Shown one piece after another: positions 8,211-17,856 of a stretch of DNA of 64,000 nucleotides. The stretch covers positions 992,001 through 1,056,000 of the forward strand of contig CAVSCE010000008.1 in the NCBI GenBank assembly GCA_963726375.1. Reading direction: 5' to 3'. The notes under the pieces were generated by a model. The model saw only the letters and a list, made by a program, of their open reading frames with translations, searched no databases and was not told the DNA's origin. The stretch comes from UTCFX2 sp963726375. GTDB taxonomy: Bacteria > Chloroflexota > Anaerolineae > Anaerolineales > UBA4823. How positions within the stretch are numbered: the first letter of the stretch is position 1; each line of letters starts with the position of its first letter. A program made the position numbers and the translations under genes.

Positions 8211-9476
8211 TTATGGAGGCTGTTTTCCTGAGAATTTATTGGGATCCTTGTCGAAAATGTTGAGGTCTGTTTGGACTCTATACAGGATCTCGCCTTGCCG
8301 GATGACCAACCTGCGGATTGGCTGCCTCCGGATCGCATCAACGGGCGATTGAGCGTCAATCAAGATCAGATTAGCGGGAGCGCCTTCGAAAATACCATAA
8401 CCTTTGAGGTTCAGAGCTTTTGCGGCGTTATAACGCGGCATATCGAAAGTCGCTTGAATCTGAGATGGAGTGCTGAGCTGGGCGGCATGAGCGGCAAAAT
8501 TTGCCACTTCAAGCATGTCTAGTTTCCCGAACGGGTAAAACATGTTTCTGACGTCGTCCTGGCCTAATGAAACATTTACGCCTGCCTCAACAAGGTCCCG
8601 CAGGCGAGGGATGCCGCGGCGAAATGGGTGCGAGTCGTGCCGTCCTTCGAGGTAGAGATTGATCGGAATGTTCCCAATGATGGTGATATCGGCTTTTTTC
8701 ACTTTCTCGATCACCCTTTCAGCCAGCCGGTCATCCCACGATCCCATCGCGCAGCAGTGTCCAGCCGAGACGCGTCCATGGAAGCCTTCTTCAATCGTTT
8801 TATCCGCCAGCAGCTCGAGAGAATGCCAGTAAGGGTCATCGGTCTCATCGACGTGCATGTCAATATCCGTGTTATATCTCTTTGCGATCTCAAAAACGAT
8901 CTCGATTTGTCTGGCTGCATCGTCCATGTTTTTTTCACTGTGCGGCATACCCCCGACGATATCTGCGCCCTTTTCCATCGCGGCCCACATATAATCTACC
9001 GCCTCCGGATTTCTGACCAGGCCCATCTGCGGGAATGCAACGATCTGTACGTCAAAGAAATCGCTGACTGCCTGGCGCGCTGCTAAAACGCCCTCCAGCA
9101 AGTGCAACTTCGCGATGTGGTCGATATCCACATGACTGCGCATCCAGAGAGTCCCATGGGAAATTGCATCGCGTGCCACCTGGAAGGTTCTGCGGACAAT
9201 GTCAGGGGTGTCAAGCTTCTTCTTTATCTCTGCATAGATTTCGATCGCTTCGTGGAGCGTACCGCTCAGGTTGGGGACTTCAGATAAATAAGCATTTTCT
9301 AAATGGAAGTGGGAGTCGATGAAGGGAGGTGAAACCATCGCCCCACCTGCCTCGATAGCCCGCCTGCCTGGAGGAATCTCAGATGCAGAGACTACGGCGA
9401 TTTTTCCATCCTGTACGCCAAGGTGCACAGGAGACAATGTCTTATCAAGCACTGCATGATGAATGGTGATATCCAT
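8211..9476 (-). CDS. Cytosine deaminase-like amidohydrolase
   Basis: 421 residues, CodA-type branch of the amidohydrolase superfamily, which deaminates cytosine, isoguanine, ammelide-like rings and similar compounds. Motifs are FIDSHFHLENA near residue 53 (HxH), MRSHVDID near 112, DMHVDETDDP near 205, SAGHCCAMGS near 240 and the metal Asp in LGQDDVRNMFYPFG near 305. The N- and C-termini form the small beta-sandwich typical of these enzymes. First gene of the four-gene minus-strand operon, transcribed away from the BMP transporter operon. An AGAGGG ribosome site precedes the ATG. The exact ring substrate cannot be told from sequence alone. Confidence 0.85.
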   Translation of the reverse strand: MDITIHHAVLDKTLSPVHLGVQDGKIAVVSASEIPPGRRAIEAGGAMVSPPFIDSHFHLENAYLSEVPNLSGTLHEAIEIYAEIKKKLDTPDIVRRTFQVARDAISHGTLWMRSHVDIDHIAKLHLLEGVLAARQAVSDFFDVQIVAFPQMGLVRNPEAVDYMWAAMEKGADIVGGMPHSEKNMDDAARQIEIVFEIAKRYNTDIDMHVDETDDPYWHSLELLADKTIEEGFHGRVSAGHCCAMGSWDDRLAERVIEKVKKADITIIGNIPINLYLEGRHDSHPFRRGIPRLRDLVEAGVNVSLGQDDVRNMFYPFGKLDMLEVANFAAHAAQLSTPSQIQATFDMPRYNAAKALNLKGYGIFEGAPANLILIDAQSPVDAIRRQPIRRLVIRQGEILYRVQTDLNIFDKDPNKFSGKQPP

Positions 9477-9927
9477 GAAAACCCTCTACTTTTTTATATG
9501 TCAATTGTCCGGTAAGTTTAGTGAGTTTTACAATCCATGTCAAGCGGTCGAATTCGAATCAAACTGGTTGGTTTGGATTCTTGTCATGGTGAAACTTTCA
9601 TGTGTCCAAAGGGCTTCTCGGTTATAATATCGAATATTTAAGGTCTGCAAATCAGCTCTTCAGGAGAACTTGGTAAACTTGAATTTCCATGAAGATGGTG
9701 TGAGCGGTTACCTAGGCAATCCCAAAGGGGAGGAATTTATTAACTGGGAAAAATTCGCCAAACGACTGGCGGACATCTTTTCTTAATCGAAATTTCAGGT
9801 ATGCTTCTGCACCATTATGGTTCCTGGAACTTATCAGACTATGTGGAGGTGAAAATCTCGAAAAATGCTTAGCTTGAAATCCAGACGTATAAGCCAATTT
9901 GAACGATTTGGAGAGAAGGAGCTTGAA
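9477..9927. promoter_or_regulatory. Divergent regulatory region between the deaminase and transporter operons
   Basis: Control region of about 450 bases. A nested dyad occupies 9535-9589: outer arms CCATGTCAAG (9535-9544) and CTTGTCATGG (9580-9589, one mismatch), inner arms GAATCAAAC and GTTTGGATTC separated by about six bases. A TATAAT box for the plus strand lies at 9623-9628. A short open frame follows (9670-9786). The dyad could be an operator shared by both operons, or an RNA hairpin. No regulator gene is adjacent. Confidence 0.5.
9670..9786 (+). CDS. Possible 38-residue leader ORF or gene remnant
   Basis: A TTG-started frame preceded by AGGAGA, ending at TAA 9784-9786. The product contains GYLGNPKGEEFINWEKFAKR and looks like real protein in composition rather than random translation. 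It could be a small protein, a leader peptide of the transporter operon, or the tail of a lost gene. No family is recognised. Confidence 0.3.
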   Translation: MVNLNFHEDGVSGYLGNPKGEEFINWEKFAKRLADIFS

Positions 9928-11037
9928 ATGTCAACGAAGAGAATTTTGTTTCTAATCATAACAATGTCTGTAATCCTTGGGCTTACGCTTGCTGCTTGCG
10001 CTCCCAAGGCAACAGAAGCGCCAGCGCCGCAAGAACCTGCCAAGACCGAGGCACCGGCGGCTCCCCCAGCTGAAGAAAAGCCAGCAGCTCCGACGAAGGT
10101 GAACATCGGTTTCATCTACTGCGGTCCGATGGACGAACCGTGGTCGCAGGCGATGATCCAGGCGGTTGAGCGTGTGAAAGTCGATAACCCACCGCAGGGG
10201 CTTGAGATTACCTATAAGTATTTCGAAAATGTGAAAGTCGACGAGTTCGAAAAGTTCACCCGCAACGTAATTGATTCGAACGAATACGATATCGTCTGGT
10301 TCCACGACGGCTGCGCCGGAGTTGAGCCCATTGATAACATCCGCAAGGATTATCCCGACCGGATTTTCCCGGTGACTGCGTCCAATTATGGGCCGGTCGG
10401 TGGGAACACCTATTGGATCCAGCCCTACGCCCACGAACCGGCATACTTGTGCGGGCTGATCGCCGGGATGATGACCGAAACAGACACTCTCGGCATGGTC
10501 TCTGCGTTCCCATATGCCAGCGTGAATCATCTTTTGAACGCCTTCATGGATGGCGCCAAATCAGTGAATCCGGATGTGGTAATTAAGAACAGCTATATCG
10601 AATCTGGTGGGATCCGGTGAAAGCAAAGGAGACCGCGCTTGCACAAATCGAAGCCGGCGCGGACCTGATCTATTCTGAGCGCTACGGCGGGCATGAAGCG
10701 GCACGCGACAAGGGCATCTATGCTTTCGGCTCGCAGGCGGATATTCATGAGCTGGCGCCGGAGACTGTGATCACCAGCGCGCTGTTCTTCTGGGATCCAT
10801 CAGTCCGTGCGATGATCGAATACTGGTATGATCATACGGTCAACGGAACGCCCTATAATGCCCCAGCTGACAAGCCCGTATCTTTCTTGATGAAAGACGG
10901 CGGCTCTGGCCTTGCCCCGCTTTATGATTTTGAGAAAACGCTTGCCGAAAGAGGTCCTGGATAAGCTTGAAAGCACAAAGCAGGCCATCCTCGACGGCAC
11001 GCTTGTTGTTCCACTCAATCTGGAAGCCGTGGAATAA
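9928..11037 (+). CDS. BMP-family substrate-binding lipoprotein, two frameshifts
   Basis: Periplasmic-type binding component of a BMP (PnrA-like) ABC transporter, the family that usually binds purine nucleosides or related compounds. Start ATG 9928 has GAGAAGGAG before it. A signal peptide ends in the lipobox LAAC near residue 24, followed by an Ala/Pro/Glu-rich linker to about residue 55. The binding domain begins VNIGFIYCGPMDEPWSQ. The frame breaks at about 10610, where IESWWDP is expected and one T appears missing, and resumes with VKAKETALAQIEAGADLIYSE. It breaks again at about 10945 and ends KLESTKQAILDGTL to the TAA at 11037. Restored length is about 369 residues. First gene of the transporter operon. 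Confidence 0.85.
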
Positions 11038-11059
11038 GATTTTGAAGATAGAATAAACA

Positions 11060-11096
11060 CAGGACTGTTTGCCCTCACAGAGGATAAACAGTCCTG
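11060..11096 (+). terminator. Hairpin between the BMP lipoprotein and ABC genes
   Basis: An 11-bp perfect stem (CAGGACTGTTT at 11060-11070 pairing with AAACAGTCCTG at 11086-11096) with a 15-base loop and no T run. It is probably an attenuator or mRNA-stabilising structure that keeps the binding-protein message more abundant than the rest, a common arrangement in ABC operons. Confidence 0.6.
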
Positions 11097-11128
11097 CTTA
11101 ATAATCTTCTGCCTCCTGAGGGTGTTGA

Positions 11129-12659
11129 ATGGTGAATTCAAAAGCTGAGACCCCTATCTTACGCATTGAGAACCTGACGAAAAGCTTTGGCACTTTTGTC
11201 GCGAACGACCATGTTTCATTTGACGTGCAGAAAGGCCACATCCATTGCCTTCTGGGAGAGAATGGAGCCGGAAAATCGACGCTCGCCAAATGCATTTACG
11301 GCGCCTCGCGACCCGATTCGGGCAAGATGATTTTCAAAGGCCAGGAAGTGAAATTTTCATCTCCCAGAGATGCCATCCGGATGGGGATCGGGATGGTTCA
11401 CCAGCATTTCGTGCTGGCCGAACCGATGAATGCGATAGAGAATATCATCGTAGCGGAAGAATTCCACCGGGGCGCTGCTCAACCTTCAGGTAGAAAGGAA
11501 GCAAGTCCAGGCGTTGTGCGATCAATACGGCGTCGAACTGGATCTTGAGACGCCAGTCGGCCAGCTTTCGGTCGGTAAACAGCAGTGGGTTGAGATCCTG
11601 AAAGCGCTCTATATCGGCGTTGATTTGCTGCTGCTCGATGAGCCGACTGCCGTGCTCACGCCGCAAGAGGTCGAGACGCTTTTTTCGATTATCAGCAAGA
11701 TGGTGGAAAGCGGAATTTCAGTAATCCTGATCACGCATAAGCTTAATGAAGTGATCCACATTTCGACAGGGTGACGGTGCTGCGAAAAGGCAAAATGATT
11801 ACAACGATCGACACAGCCGATACGAACCGTTCCGCCCTCGCAAAACTGCTCGTCGGGCGAGATTTTGATTTTGTCGTCCACAAAGAGCAGATCCTACCCG
11901 GCCAGCCTGCCCTGGAAATCAAAGGATTATCGGCGCTGCGCGATAACGGTTCTCAGGCGCTGCACGAAATCTCACTGACGGTTTGTGCAGGGGAAATCCT
12001 GGGTCTGGCAGGAGTCAGTGGGAACGGCCAGCCGGAATTATTCGATGTCCTGGTCGGCGTGCGCAGAACCTTCAGGCGGAGATGTCATGCTGGAAGGGGA
12101 GTCGATCATCCACCGCTCGCCAGCGGAAATCTACAAGGAAGTTGCCAGCATCCCCCAGGACCGCCTGAAACAGGGACTGGTCAGCGAATTTTCGATCCAG
12201 GAGAATCTCATCCTTGGAGCGCACGGCAATCCTCCGTTCTGCTCGAAAGCATCCGTGCTGAACACGAAGGCAATTCAAGGTTTTGCCAGGGACGCCATTG
12301 AGCGATTTGATATCGCCGCGATGGGGCCAGAACAGAAAGTCTACCAGCTTTCCGGCGGCAACCTGCAAAAAGTCATCCTGGCGCGTGAGCTCTCCCATCC
12401 GGTGAAGGTGGTAGTCGCCAGCTCACCGACTCGCGGGCTGGACATCGGTGCGACTTATTTTGTTTACCAGCAGTTTTTGGAACTACTGAAAACCGGCACA
12501 GGAATATTGCTAATTTCTGAAGATTTGGATGAAATCTATAATTTATCCGACCGCATCGCGGTCATCTATAATGGCCGCATCATGGGGATTTTCGATGCGG
12601 GTGGAGTGGACGAAGAAAAAGTAGGTCTGCTGATGGCTGGCATCGAGGAAGAAAAATAA
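11129..12659 (+). CDS. Double-ABC ATPase of the BMP transporter, three frameshifts
   Basis: Energising subunit with two fused ATP-binding cassettes, about 510 residues when restored. Cassette 1 has Walker A GENGAGKST near residue 48, the Q-loop MVHQHFVL near 93, signature LSVGKQQ and Walker B LLLLDEPTA. Cassette 2 has a degenerate Walker A (GVSGNGQPEL), signature LSGGNLQK and VVVASSPTRGLD in place of Walker B. This asymmetry is normal for ribose- and nucleoside-type importers. Frame breaks lie near 11480, 11765 and 12065, and each is followed by the expected next motif in another frame. The downstream permease starts at the stop codon. Confidence 0.85.
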
Positions 12660-13733
12660 TGGCGAAACGATATTCTTACAGGATTGAAAAACGCAAGGAT
12701 ATCGGAATATTCCTGAATGTATTATCCATAGTGGTCGCTGTGGCATGTCTCCCTGATTATCGCTTCAGGGATCATCATTTTTGCTGGGGAAACTCCCAAG
12801 AACGTTTTTATGGCGATTCTCAAAGGTTCGTTCGGAAGCAAGACAGCGATCATCGACACATTAATCAAATCTACGCCGATTATGCTGACCGGGCTTGCGA
12901 CGATCGTTCCTTTTATTGCCAAAGTATGGAATATCGGTCAGGAAGGCCAGCTCTATGCCGGCGCGATGGGAGCAACATTCATTGTCCTGACTTTTCCCGA
13001 GATGCCGGCTGGATTATATATCCCGGTACTGCTTCTGGTCGGCTGCATCACCGGTGCGCTCTGGGCATTTATCCCCGGCATCCTGAAAGCACGCTACCAG
13101 GTGAATGAGATCATCGTGACCGTGATGCTGAATTATGTCATCGCCTATATCTGTACGTTCCTGCTGAATGGACCCTGGCAGGAACCGGGCAGCTATTATT
13201 ACAATACGATCAGGTTTCCGGAATCATCAGATTTGCCGTTCCTGTTTGGAACCAGGCTGCATTTTGGTTTTGTGATTGCACTTCTGCTTGCTTTTGTGAT
13301 CTACTTTTTGCTGAGGAAAATGAAATTGGGCTTCGAGATCCGGGCAATGGGTGATAATCCGACGGCATCCAGGTATAAAGGGATCAATACGAAGCGATTG
13401 ATCGTTGTCGTGATGCTGATCAGCGGTGCGATCTGCGGATTGGCAGGCGGAATTGAGCTGTTAGGAATCCATCACAAGCTGATCTACGGCTTCTCAAGTG
13501 GTTTTGGCTTCACAGGAATTCTGATCGCCCTGCTGGGCCGGCTGCATCCTTTCGGCGTGGTTGTGGCTGCAATCTTTTTCGGCGCGTTACGAAACGGGTC
13601 GGTCGCGATGCAGATTTATTCGGATGTCTCCAGCGAGCTGGTCAACTTGATCATGGGTTTAATGATCATAATCCTGTTGTTCAGCGAAGCCATTTTCAAA
13701 TATCGGATTAGGAGAGTTGAATATGCTGACTGA
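12659..13733 (+). CDS. BMP/nucleoside ABC transporter permease 1, one frameshift
   Basis: Inner-membrane channel subunit, about 358 residues, of the branched-chain/ribose permease superfamily. The N-terminal segment (MAKRYSYRIEKRKD then a hydrophobic helix) is separated from the rest by a frame break near 12740. The main part begins near 12800 and has about eight hydrophobic helices. Hallmarks are the early LTGLATIVPFIAKVWNIGQEGQ near 12890, ARYQVNEIIVTVMLNYV, the cytoplasmic coupling loop EIRAMGDNPTASRYKGIN, and SGAICGLAGGIELLG. Start ATG overlaps the ATPase stop, and its end overlaps the next permease by about 11 bases, indicating translational coupling. Confidence 0.85.
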
Positions 13734-14667
13734 GTTCCTTCAGCTCGGCTTCTTGATTAGCATATTTGGGGGTGCAGTGCGGATGGGCACCATCATCCTG
13801 CTCGCCGCTTTAGGGGAGCTGGTGACTGAGCGGTCTGGCGTCTTAAACCTGAGCATCGAAGGTATGATGCTCAGCGGCGCGCTTGCAGGTTTTCTGGGGG
13901 CTTTTTACACCGGTTCGCTCTGGTTTGGTGTTTTTTGTGCGGCGATGGCAGGCATCTTGGTCTCCATCATTTTTGGATTGCTGGCGGTTGTTTTTCAAAT
14001 TGATCAGACCGTAAGCGGCCTGTCGGTCAATATTTTTGCCGCAGGATTGACCTTTTTCGTTTACCGGACATTATTCCCAGACGTTGGAACAGAAAAAATA
14101 CCTAATCTCATCCCTTTTTCGACCGTTCGGATCCCCATTTTGTCTGATATCCCTGTGATCGGGGAGATCCTTTTCTCGCATTATGCTTTGAGCTATATTG
14201 GTTTGATCATGGTAGGCGTGATCGCCTTCTACCTTTATCGGACGAAGAGCGGGCTGATCTTGCGAACGATGGGCGAGAATCCTCGGGCGGTGGATATGAA
14301 AGGCGTAAATGTCACCAGCCATCGGTTCATGGCGGTGTTGTTTGGCGGCATGATGGCCGGGTTGGGGGGCAGCTTCATCACCTTGTGTTCCTCGGGTTTG
14401 TTTGTGGCGGATATCACGGCCGGGCGCGGCTGGCTGGCAATTGCGATCGTCATCTTCGGCGATTGGAAGCCGGGCAGAATTCTGCTGGCAAGCCTGTTCT
14501 TTGGTTTTATCGATGCGCTTCAGATGCAGGTCCAGGCGCTCGGCGTACAGCTTCCATTTCAGCTCTTCCTGGCAATGCCGTATATCCTGACGACCATCGC
14601 TGTCTTCATCGGACGAAAACGCTCTGGTGAACCCATGTCGCTGGGCGATCCTTATGTTCGGGAATAG
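13723..14667 (+). CDS. BMP/nucleoside ABC transporter permease 2
   Basis: Second channel subunit, about 314 residues, intact. Start ATG 13723 is chosen because AGGAGA lies seven bases upstream; it overlaps the preceding stop. About nine hydrophobic helices. Hallmarks are LGELVTERSGVLNLSIEGMM near residue 28, QTVSGLSVNIFAAGLT near 92, the coupling loop LRTMGENPRAVDMKGVN near 187, and FGGMMAGLGGSFITL near 210. Last gene of the transporter operon. Confidence 0.9.
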   Translation: MLTEFLQLGFLISIFGGAVRMGTIILLAALGELVTERSGVLNLSIEGMMLSGALAGFLGAFYTGSLWFGVFCAAMAGILVSIIFGLLAVVFQIDQTVSGLSVNIFAAGLTFFVYRTLFPDVGTEKIPNLIPFSTVRIPILSDIPVIGEILFSHYALSYIGLIMVGVIAFYLYRTKSGLILRTMGENPRAVDMKGVNVTSHRFMAVLFGGMMAGLGGSFITLCSSGLFVADITAGRGWLAIAIVIFGDWKPGRILLASLFFGFIDALQMQVQALGVQLPFQLFLAMPYILTTIAVFIGRKRSGEPMSLGDPYVRE

Positions 14668-14881
14668 ACTGTTTGATCCATTTTCTTGGTCCTTGAAAAG
14701 TCCCACATAAATATTAGCAGAAACGGGAAATCCTCCCGATCTCAAAGATCGTCCCTAGTAATTTGAAAATTGAATAGTAAAAAAGGCGCTCAGGGATGCG
14801 TTCCGAATAACTCTGGAGAATTTAATTACCACGGGGAATTGAGATCAACTATCGTCAGCCTGGAGCGTTATAATTCTTGAT
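14668..14881. promoter_or_regulatory. Gap holding a leaderless promoter for the KdpD-like gene
   Basis: A TATAAT box at 14869-14874 ends seven bases before ATG 14882. Transcription would begin at or next to the start codon. No ribosome site and no clear -35 box are visible. The rest of the gap shows no gene. Confidence 0.5.
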
Positions 14882-16358
14882 ATGAAACCGACGCTTTCCT
14901 CTCGCTGGCAGCAGGTAAGAGGCTACGTGCTGGCCATCCTGGTTACATTTGCTGTCACCATGCTTATGTATCCGGTGCGAGGACTCCTCAATACTACCAC
15001 CATTGCCCTGCTGTATCTCTTGCCGGTCACTCTGAGCACAACCCTGTGGGGGCTGGCCCTGGGCTGGTTTCGGGCTTCCTGGCCTTCCTGCTGTACAACT
15101 ATTACTTCTTGAAACCCTACCAGACCCTGATCGTGCACCAACCTCAGGATATCACCGCCTTGGGGATCTTTTTTATCGTGGTGGTCGTGATCAGCCAGCT
15201 GGTCGGGCGAGCCAAGGAAAACCTGGAGCAAGCCAGGGCCAGCGAGCGCGAATCAACGCGCCTGTACGAGTCTCAGCCTGGCGTTGAGCGGGGTCAACAA
15301 CACGCCGCGATATAGGACAAATCCTTGCTACCCACACCCTGGAAACCTTCCAGGCAGAGTACGTGGAGATCCAGATTGCAGCCATCGGCGGCGAGGAGGC
15401 GCTGATACATCCAGGAGCCGCCTGGCACTCTCAAAGCCTAGTCGAAAACCCGCTGGTCAGCATGCCGTTCGAAACAGCCCGAACGGATGCTGGGTACCAT
15501 TATACCTCTGGCGTGAAGGACTCCCACTGACCGCAATGGAGGAACGAATGCTGCGCACCTTTGCCACCCAGGGCGCATTGGCGTTGGAACGGGCTGTGCT
15601 GGCTCAATCGGAAACGAAAGCCCGCATCCTGGAAGAAAGCGACCGGTTGAAGTCAGCTCTGCTTTCATCGGTCTCGCACGAGCTGCGCACACCCCTGGCA
15701 ACGATCAAAGCTTCTGTAACCAGCTTGCTGGGCAGCGATGTGGATTGGGAGAGCCATGCGCGCCAGGATTTGCTGGAAACGATCAATGAAGAGACCGATC
15801 ATCTCAACCGGCTGGTCGGAAACTTGCTGGATATGTCGCGCATCGAGGCCGGGGCGCTAAATCCCGTCCGTCAGTGGAACCAGCTCTCGGAAATCTTGGA
15901 AAGCGCCCTGCGGCCGCATCCACCGTGCATTACAGGATTACCGCATCGAGATCGATATCCCGGAGGACCTGCCATTAGTCCCCGTCGACTTCATGCAGAT
16001 CAATCGGGTCTTTGTCAACCTGATCAGCAACAGCGCCAAGTATGCCCCGGTGGGTACGGTGATCCAGGTCACTTCCCGGGTGTTAGATCCCGATTTCTTG
16101 ATTGTCCAGGTCACCAACCAGGGTCCGCCGGTTCCTCAAGAGCATCTGGAGCGCATTTTTGAAAAGTTTTACCGCGTGACTGATGCCGAGCGAGTCACAG
16201 GCACCGGGCTAGGGCTATCCATCTGTAAAGGGATCATCGAAGCGCACGGCGGCCGAATCTGGGCAGAGAACCTGCCGGGGCTCTTCGCCTTTAATTTCAC
16301 CTTGCCGCTCACCTGGGAAGGAAAATCGCCCGCTGAAGTGAATCCGGAGGCTTCGTGA
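14882..16358 (+). CDS. KdpD-like membrane histidine kinase, several frameshifts
   Basis: Sensor kinase resembling the C-terminal half of KdpD, which senses potassium limitation or ionic stress. It starts directly with a DUF4118-type membrane domain (ALLYLLPVT, GLVSGFLAFLLYNYYF; about four helices). The N-terminal KdpD and universal-stress domains are absent. A GAF-like part follows (VEIQIAAIGGEEAL), then the phospho-acceptor box SHELRTPLATIKAS, the N box NLISNSAKYAP and the G box GTGLGLSICKGIIEAHGG. Frame breaks lie near 15060, 15290, 15495 and 15915, each with the next motif intact in another frame. The stop overlaps the GTG of the response regulator. Confidence 0.8.
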
Positions 16359-17050
16359 GCATAGAACCGCACATCTTGGTGATCGATGATGAGCCGCAAA
16401 TCTTACGAGCCTTGCGCACAATTCTGACGGCGAAGAAGTTCCGGGTCACCACCGCCAGCCGAGGTGAAGAAGGTCTGGCGCTGGCTGCCGCTACCTTGCC
16501 CGACCTGGTGATCCTGGATCTGGGGCTGCCTGATATGAACGGCTTCGACGTGTGCGCCAGCTTGCGAGAATGGAGCAATATCCCGATCATCGTTTTATCC
16601 GTGCGCGAAAGCGAAAAGGATAAAGTACGCGCCCTGGACCTGGGGGCCGACGATTACCTTGTAAAGCCTTTCGGGATCGAAGAGCTGCTGGCGCGCATCC
16701 GGGTTGCGCTGCGCCACTCTGCTCAAACCCAAACCAATCAGGAAACCAGCATCAAGGCCGGCGACCTGGTCATCGACCTCGCAAGACATGTCGTAACGCG
16801 CGGCGGCAGCGAAGTGAAGCTGACGGCCACGGAGTTCAAACTGCTGGCGTACCTGGCGCAAAATACCGGGCGAGTGCTGACCCACCAGAGCATCCTGAGC
16901 AAAGTGTGGGGCATTGAGTACATTGACGATGTTGAATACCTGCGAGTTTACATCAGCCAATTGCGAAAAAAGCTGGAAAAGGACCCGCGGCACCCTCGCC
17001 ACCTGCTCAGCGAGCCGGCGGTAGGTTACCGTTTTTCAGAAGGCGAATAG
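16355..17050 (+). CDS. KdpE-like OmpR-family response regulator
   Basis: 231 residues, intact. The receiver domain covers residues 6-120: acidic pair DDE near 11, phospho-acceptor Asp in LVILDLGLPD near 54, then the conserved Ser and the Lys in DDYLVKPFG near 105. The winged-helix DNA-binding domain covers about 135-230 (LTATEFKLLAYLAQNTGRVLT, YISQLRKKLE, VGYRF). GTG start overlaps the kinase stop by a few bases, so the pair is cotranslated. It probably controls the cation-transport genes that follow. Confidence 0.88.
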   Translation: MSIEPHILVIDDEPQILRALRTILTAKKFRVTTASRGEEGLALAAATLPDLVILDLGLPDMNGFDVCASLREWSNIPIIVLSVRESEKDKVRALDLGADDYLVKPFGIEELLARIRVALRHSAQTQTNQETSIKAGDLVIDLARHVVTRGGSEVKLTATEFKLLAYLAQNTGRVLTHQSILSKVWGIEYIDDVEYLRVYISQLRKKLEKDPRHPRHLLSEPAVGYRFSEGE

Positions 17051-17073
17051 CGGAATCGTTCAATATGGTTTAG

Positions 17074-17112
17074 AAACCAGGGAGTGATTTGATCCCTGGT
17101 TTTTATTTTTCC
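17074..17112 (+). terminator. Rho-independent terminator after the kinase-regulator pair
   Basis: A 10-bp stem (AAACCAGGGA pairing with TCCCTGGTTT), nine-base loop, followed by a run of T with one A. It separates the two-component genes from the transport genes. Confidence 0.85.
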
Positions 17113-17167
17113 TTTATACCCTATGAGACGAAACCTTTATGGGGGTTTTATGTTTGCGCGGTATAAC
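17113..17167 (+). promoter_or_regulatory. Promoter with TTTATA/TTTATG repeats before the cation genes
   Basis: TTTATA at 17113-17118 and TTTATG at 17136-17141 and 17147-17152, with a TATAAC box at 17162-17167. Spaced T-rich repeats of this kind resemble response-regulator sites, and E. coli KdpE binds similar sequence. This makes it a candidate target of the upstream KdpE-like protein. Inference only. Confidence 0.35.
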
Positions 17168-17193
17168 CCTGTCGTATCAGAAAAGGAGACCAT

Positions 17194-17832
17194 ATGACTG
17201 ACAAACAGCACTCCGGAACCCTGCTCCAAGACGACCAGCCGCTGCCTGCATTTCGCCGGTTGGTGATCTTAGTGCCAAACGCTGACCTGGATGAAATCAG
17301 GCTGGCGACGAGCCATCCGATCAATGATGTCGCCATCCAAGAGAAGGCATCTTGCTGCTCTCACAGGTGACCCAGGAAGGGCAGGATTCCCTGGAACGCC
17401 GCAGGTTGACAAACCTGGCAGCTGTTCTGCGCGATCCATTCTATACGGTAACCAGCAAAATCATATTTGGAAACCGCCTGGTTAGGGAAATCAAGAAAAA
17501 CTTGCTCCCTGGTGATCTTGTCGTGTGCCTGAATGGATACAAACCCCAATTTCTGGAACCTGAAAAGACAGCCGATTGGTCAGGCTCTGGCCGACGAGCT
17601 GCCCTGTCCAGTTTATGTCCTGAATCATATTCTGGTTAATGAAGTCCCTCGCCAGGCGATAGGCCATCAAATCCTAGGATGGGTGGTTCCGATTGTGATC
17701 ATCCTGCTTTTTATGGGATTTGATGCCCGGATTATCTTGGATACCAGGGGCTGGGTTAGCAGTTTGCTTCTAGGGATGGTCTTGCTGGTCGAGGTTGGCC
17801 TGATATATGGATGGACAAATCTTTGGAATTAG
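17194..17832 (+). CDS. Unknown small membrane protein in the cation island, two frameshifts
   Basis: AAAGGAG precedes ATG 17194. About 212 residues when restored. The soluble N-terminal part has a beta-alpha pattern (FRRLVILVPNADLDEIRLA, then LLLSQVTQEGQDSLERRRL and IKKNLLPGDLVVCLNG) that recalls an alpha/beta nucleotide-binding domain of the universal-stress type, but no signature loop is clear. The C-terminus has two hydrophobic helices (VVPIVIILLFMGF and VSSLLLGMVLLVEVGLIYG). Frame breaks lie near 17345 and 17575. It lies 24 bases before the APC permease and may be its accessory subunit. Confidence 0.65.
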
Positions 17833-17856
17833 GTTCATATTTGCAGGAGTAACGAA

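Noticed and set aside
17194..17832. KdpA/KdpB/KdpC subunits next to the KdpDE-like pair
   Set aside because: None of the following genes has KdpA, KdpB or KdpC motifs; the ATPase is P2-type, not the KdpB type.
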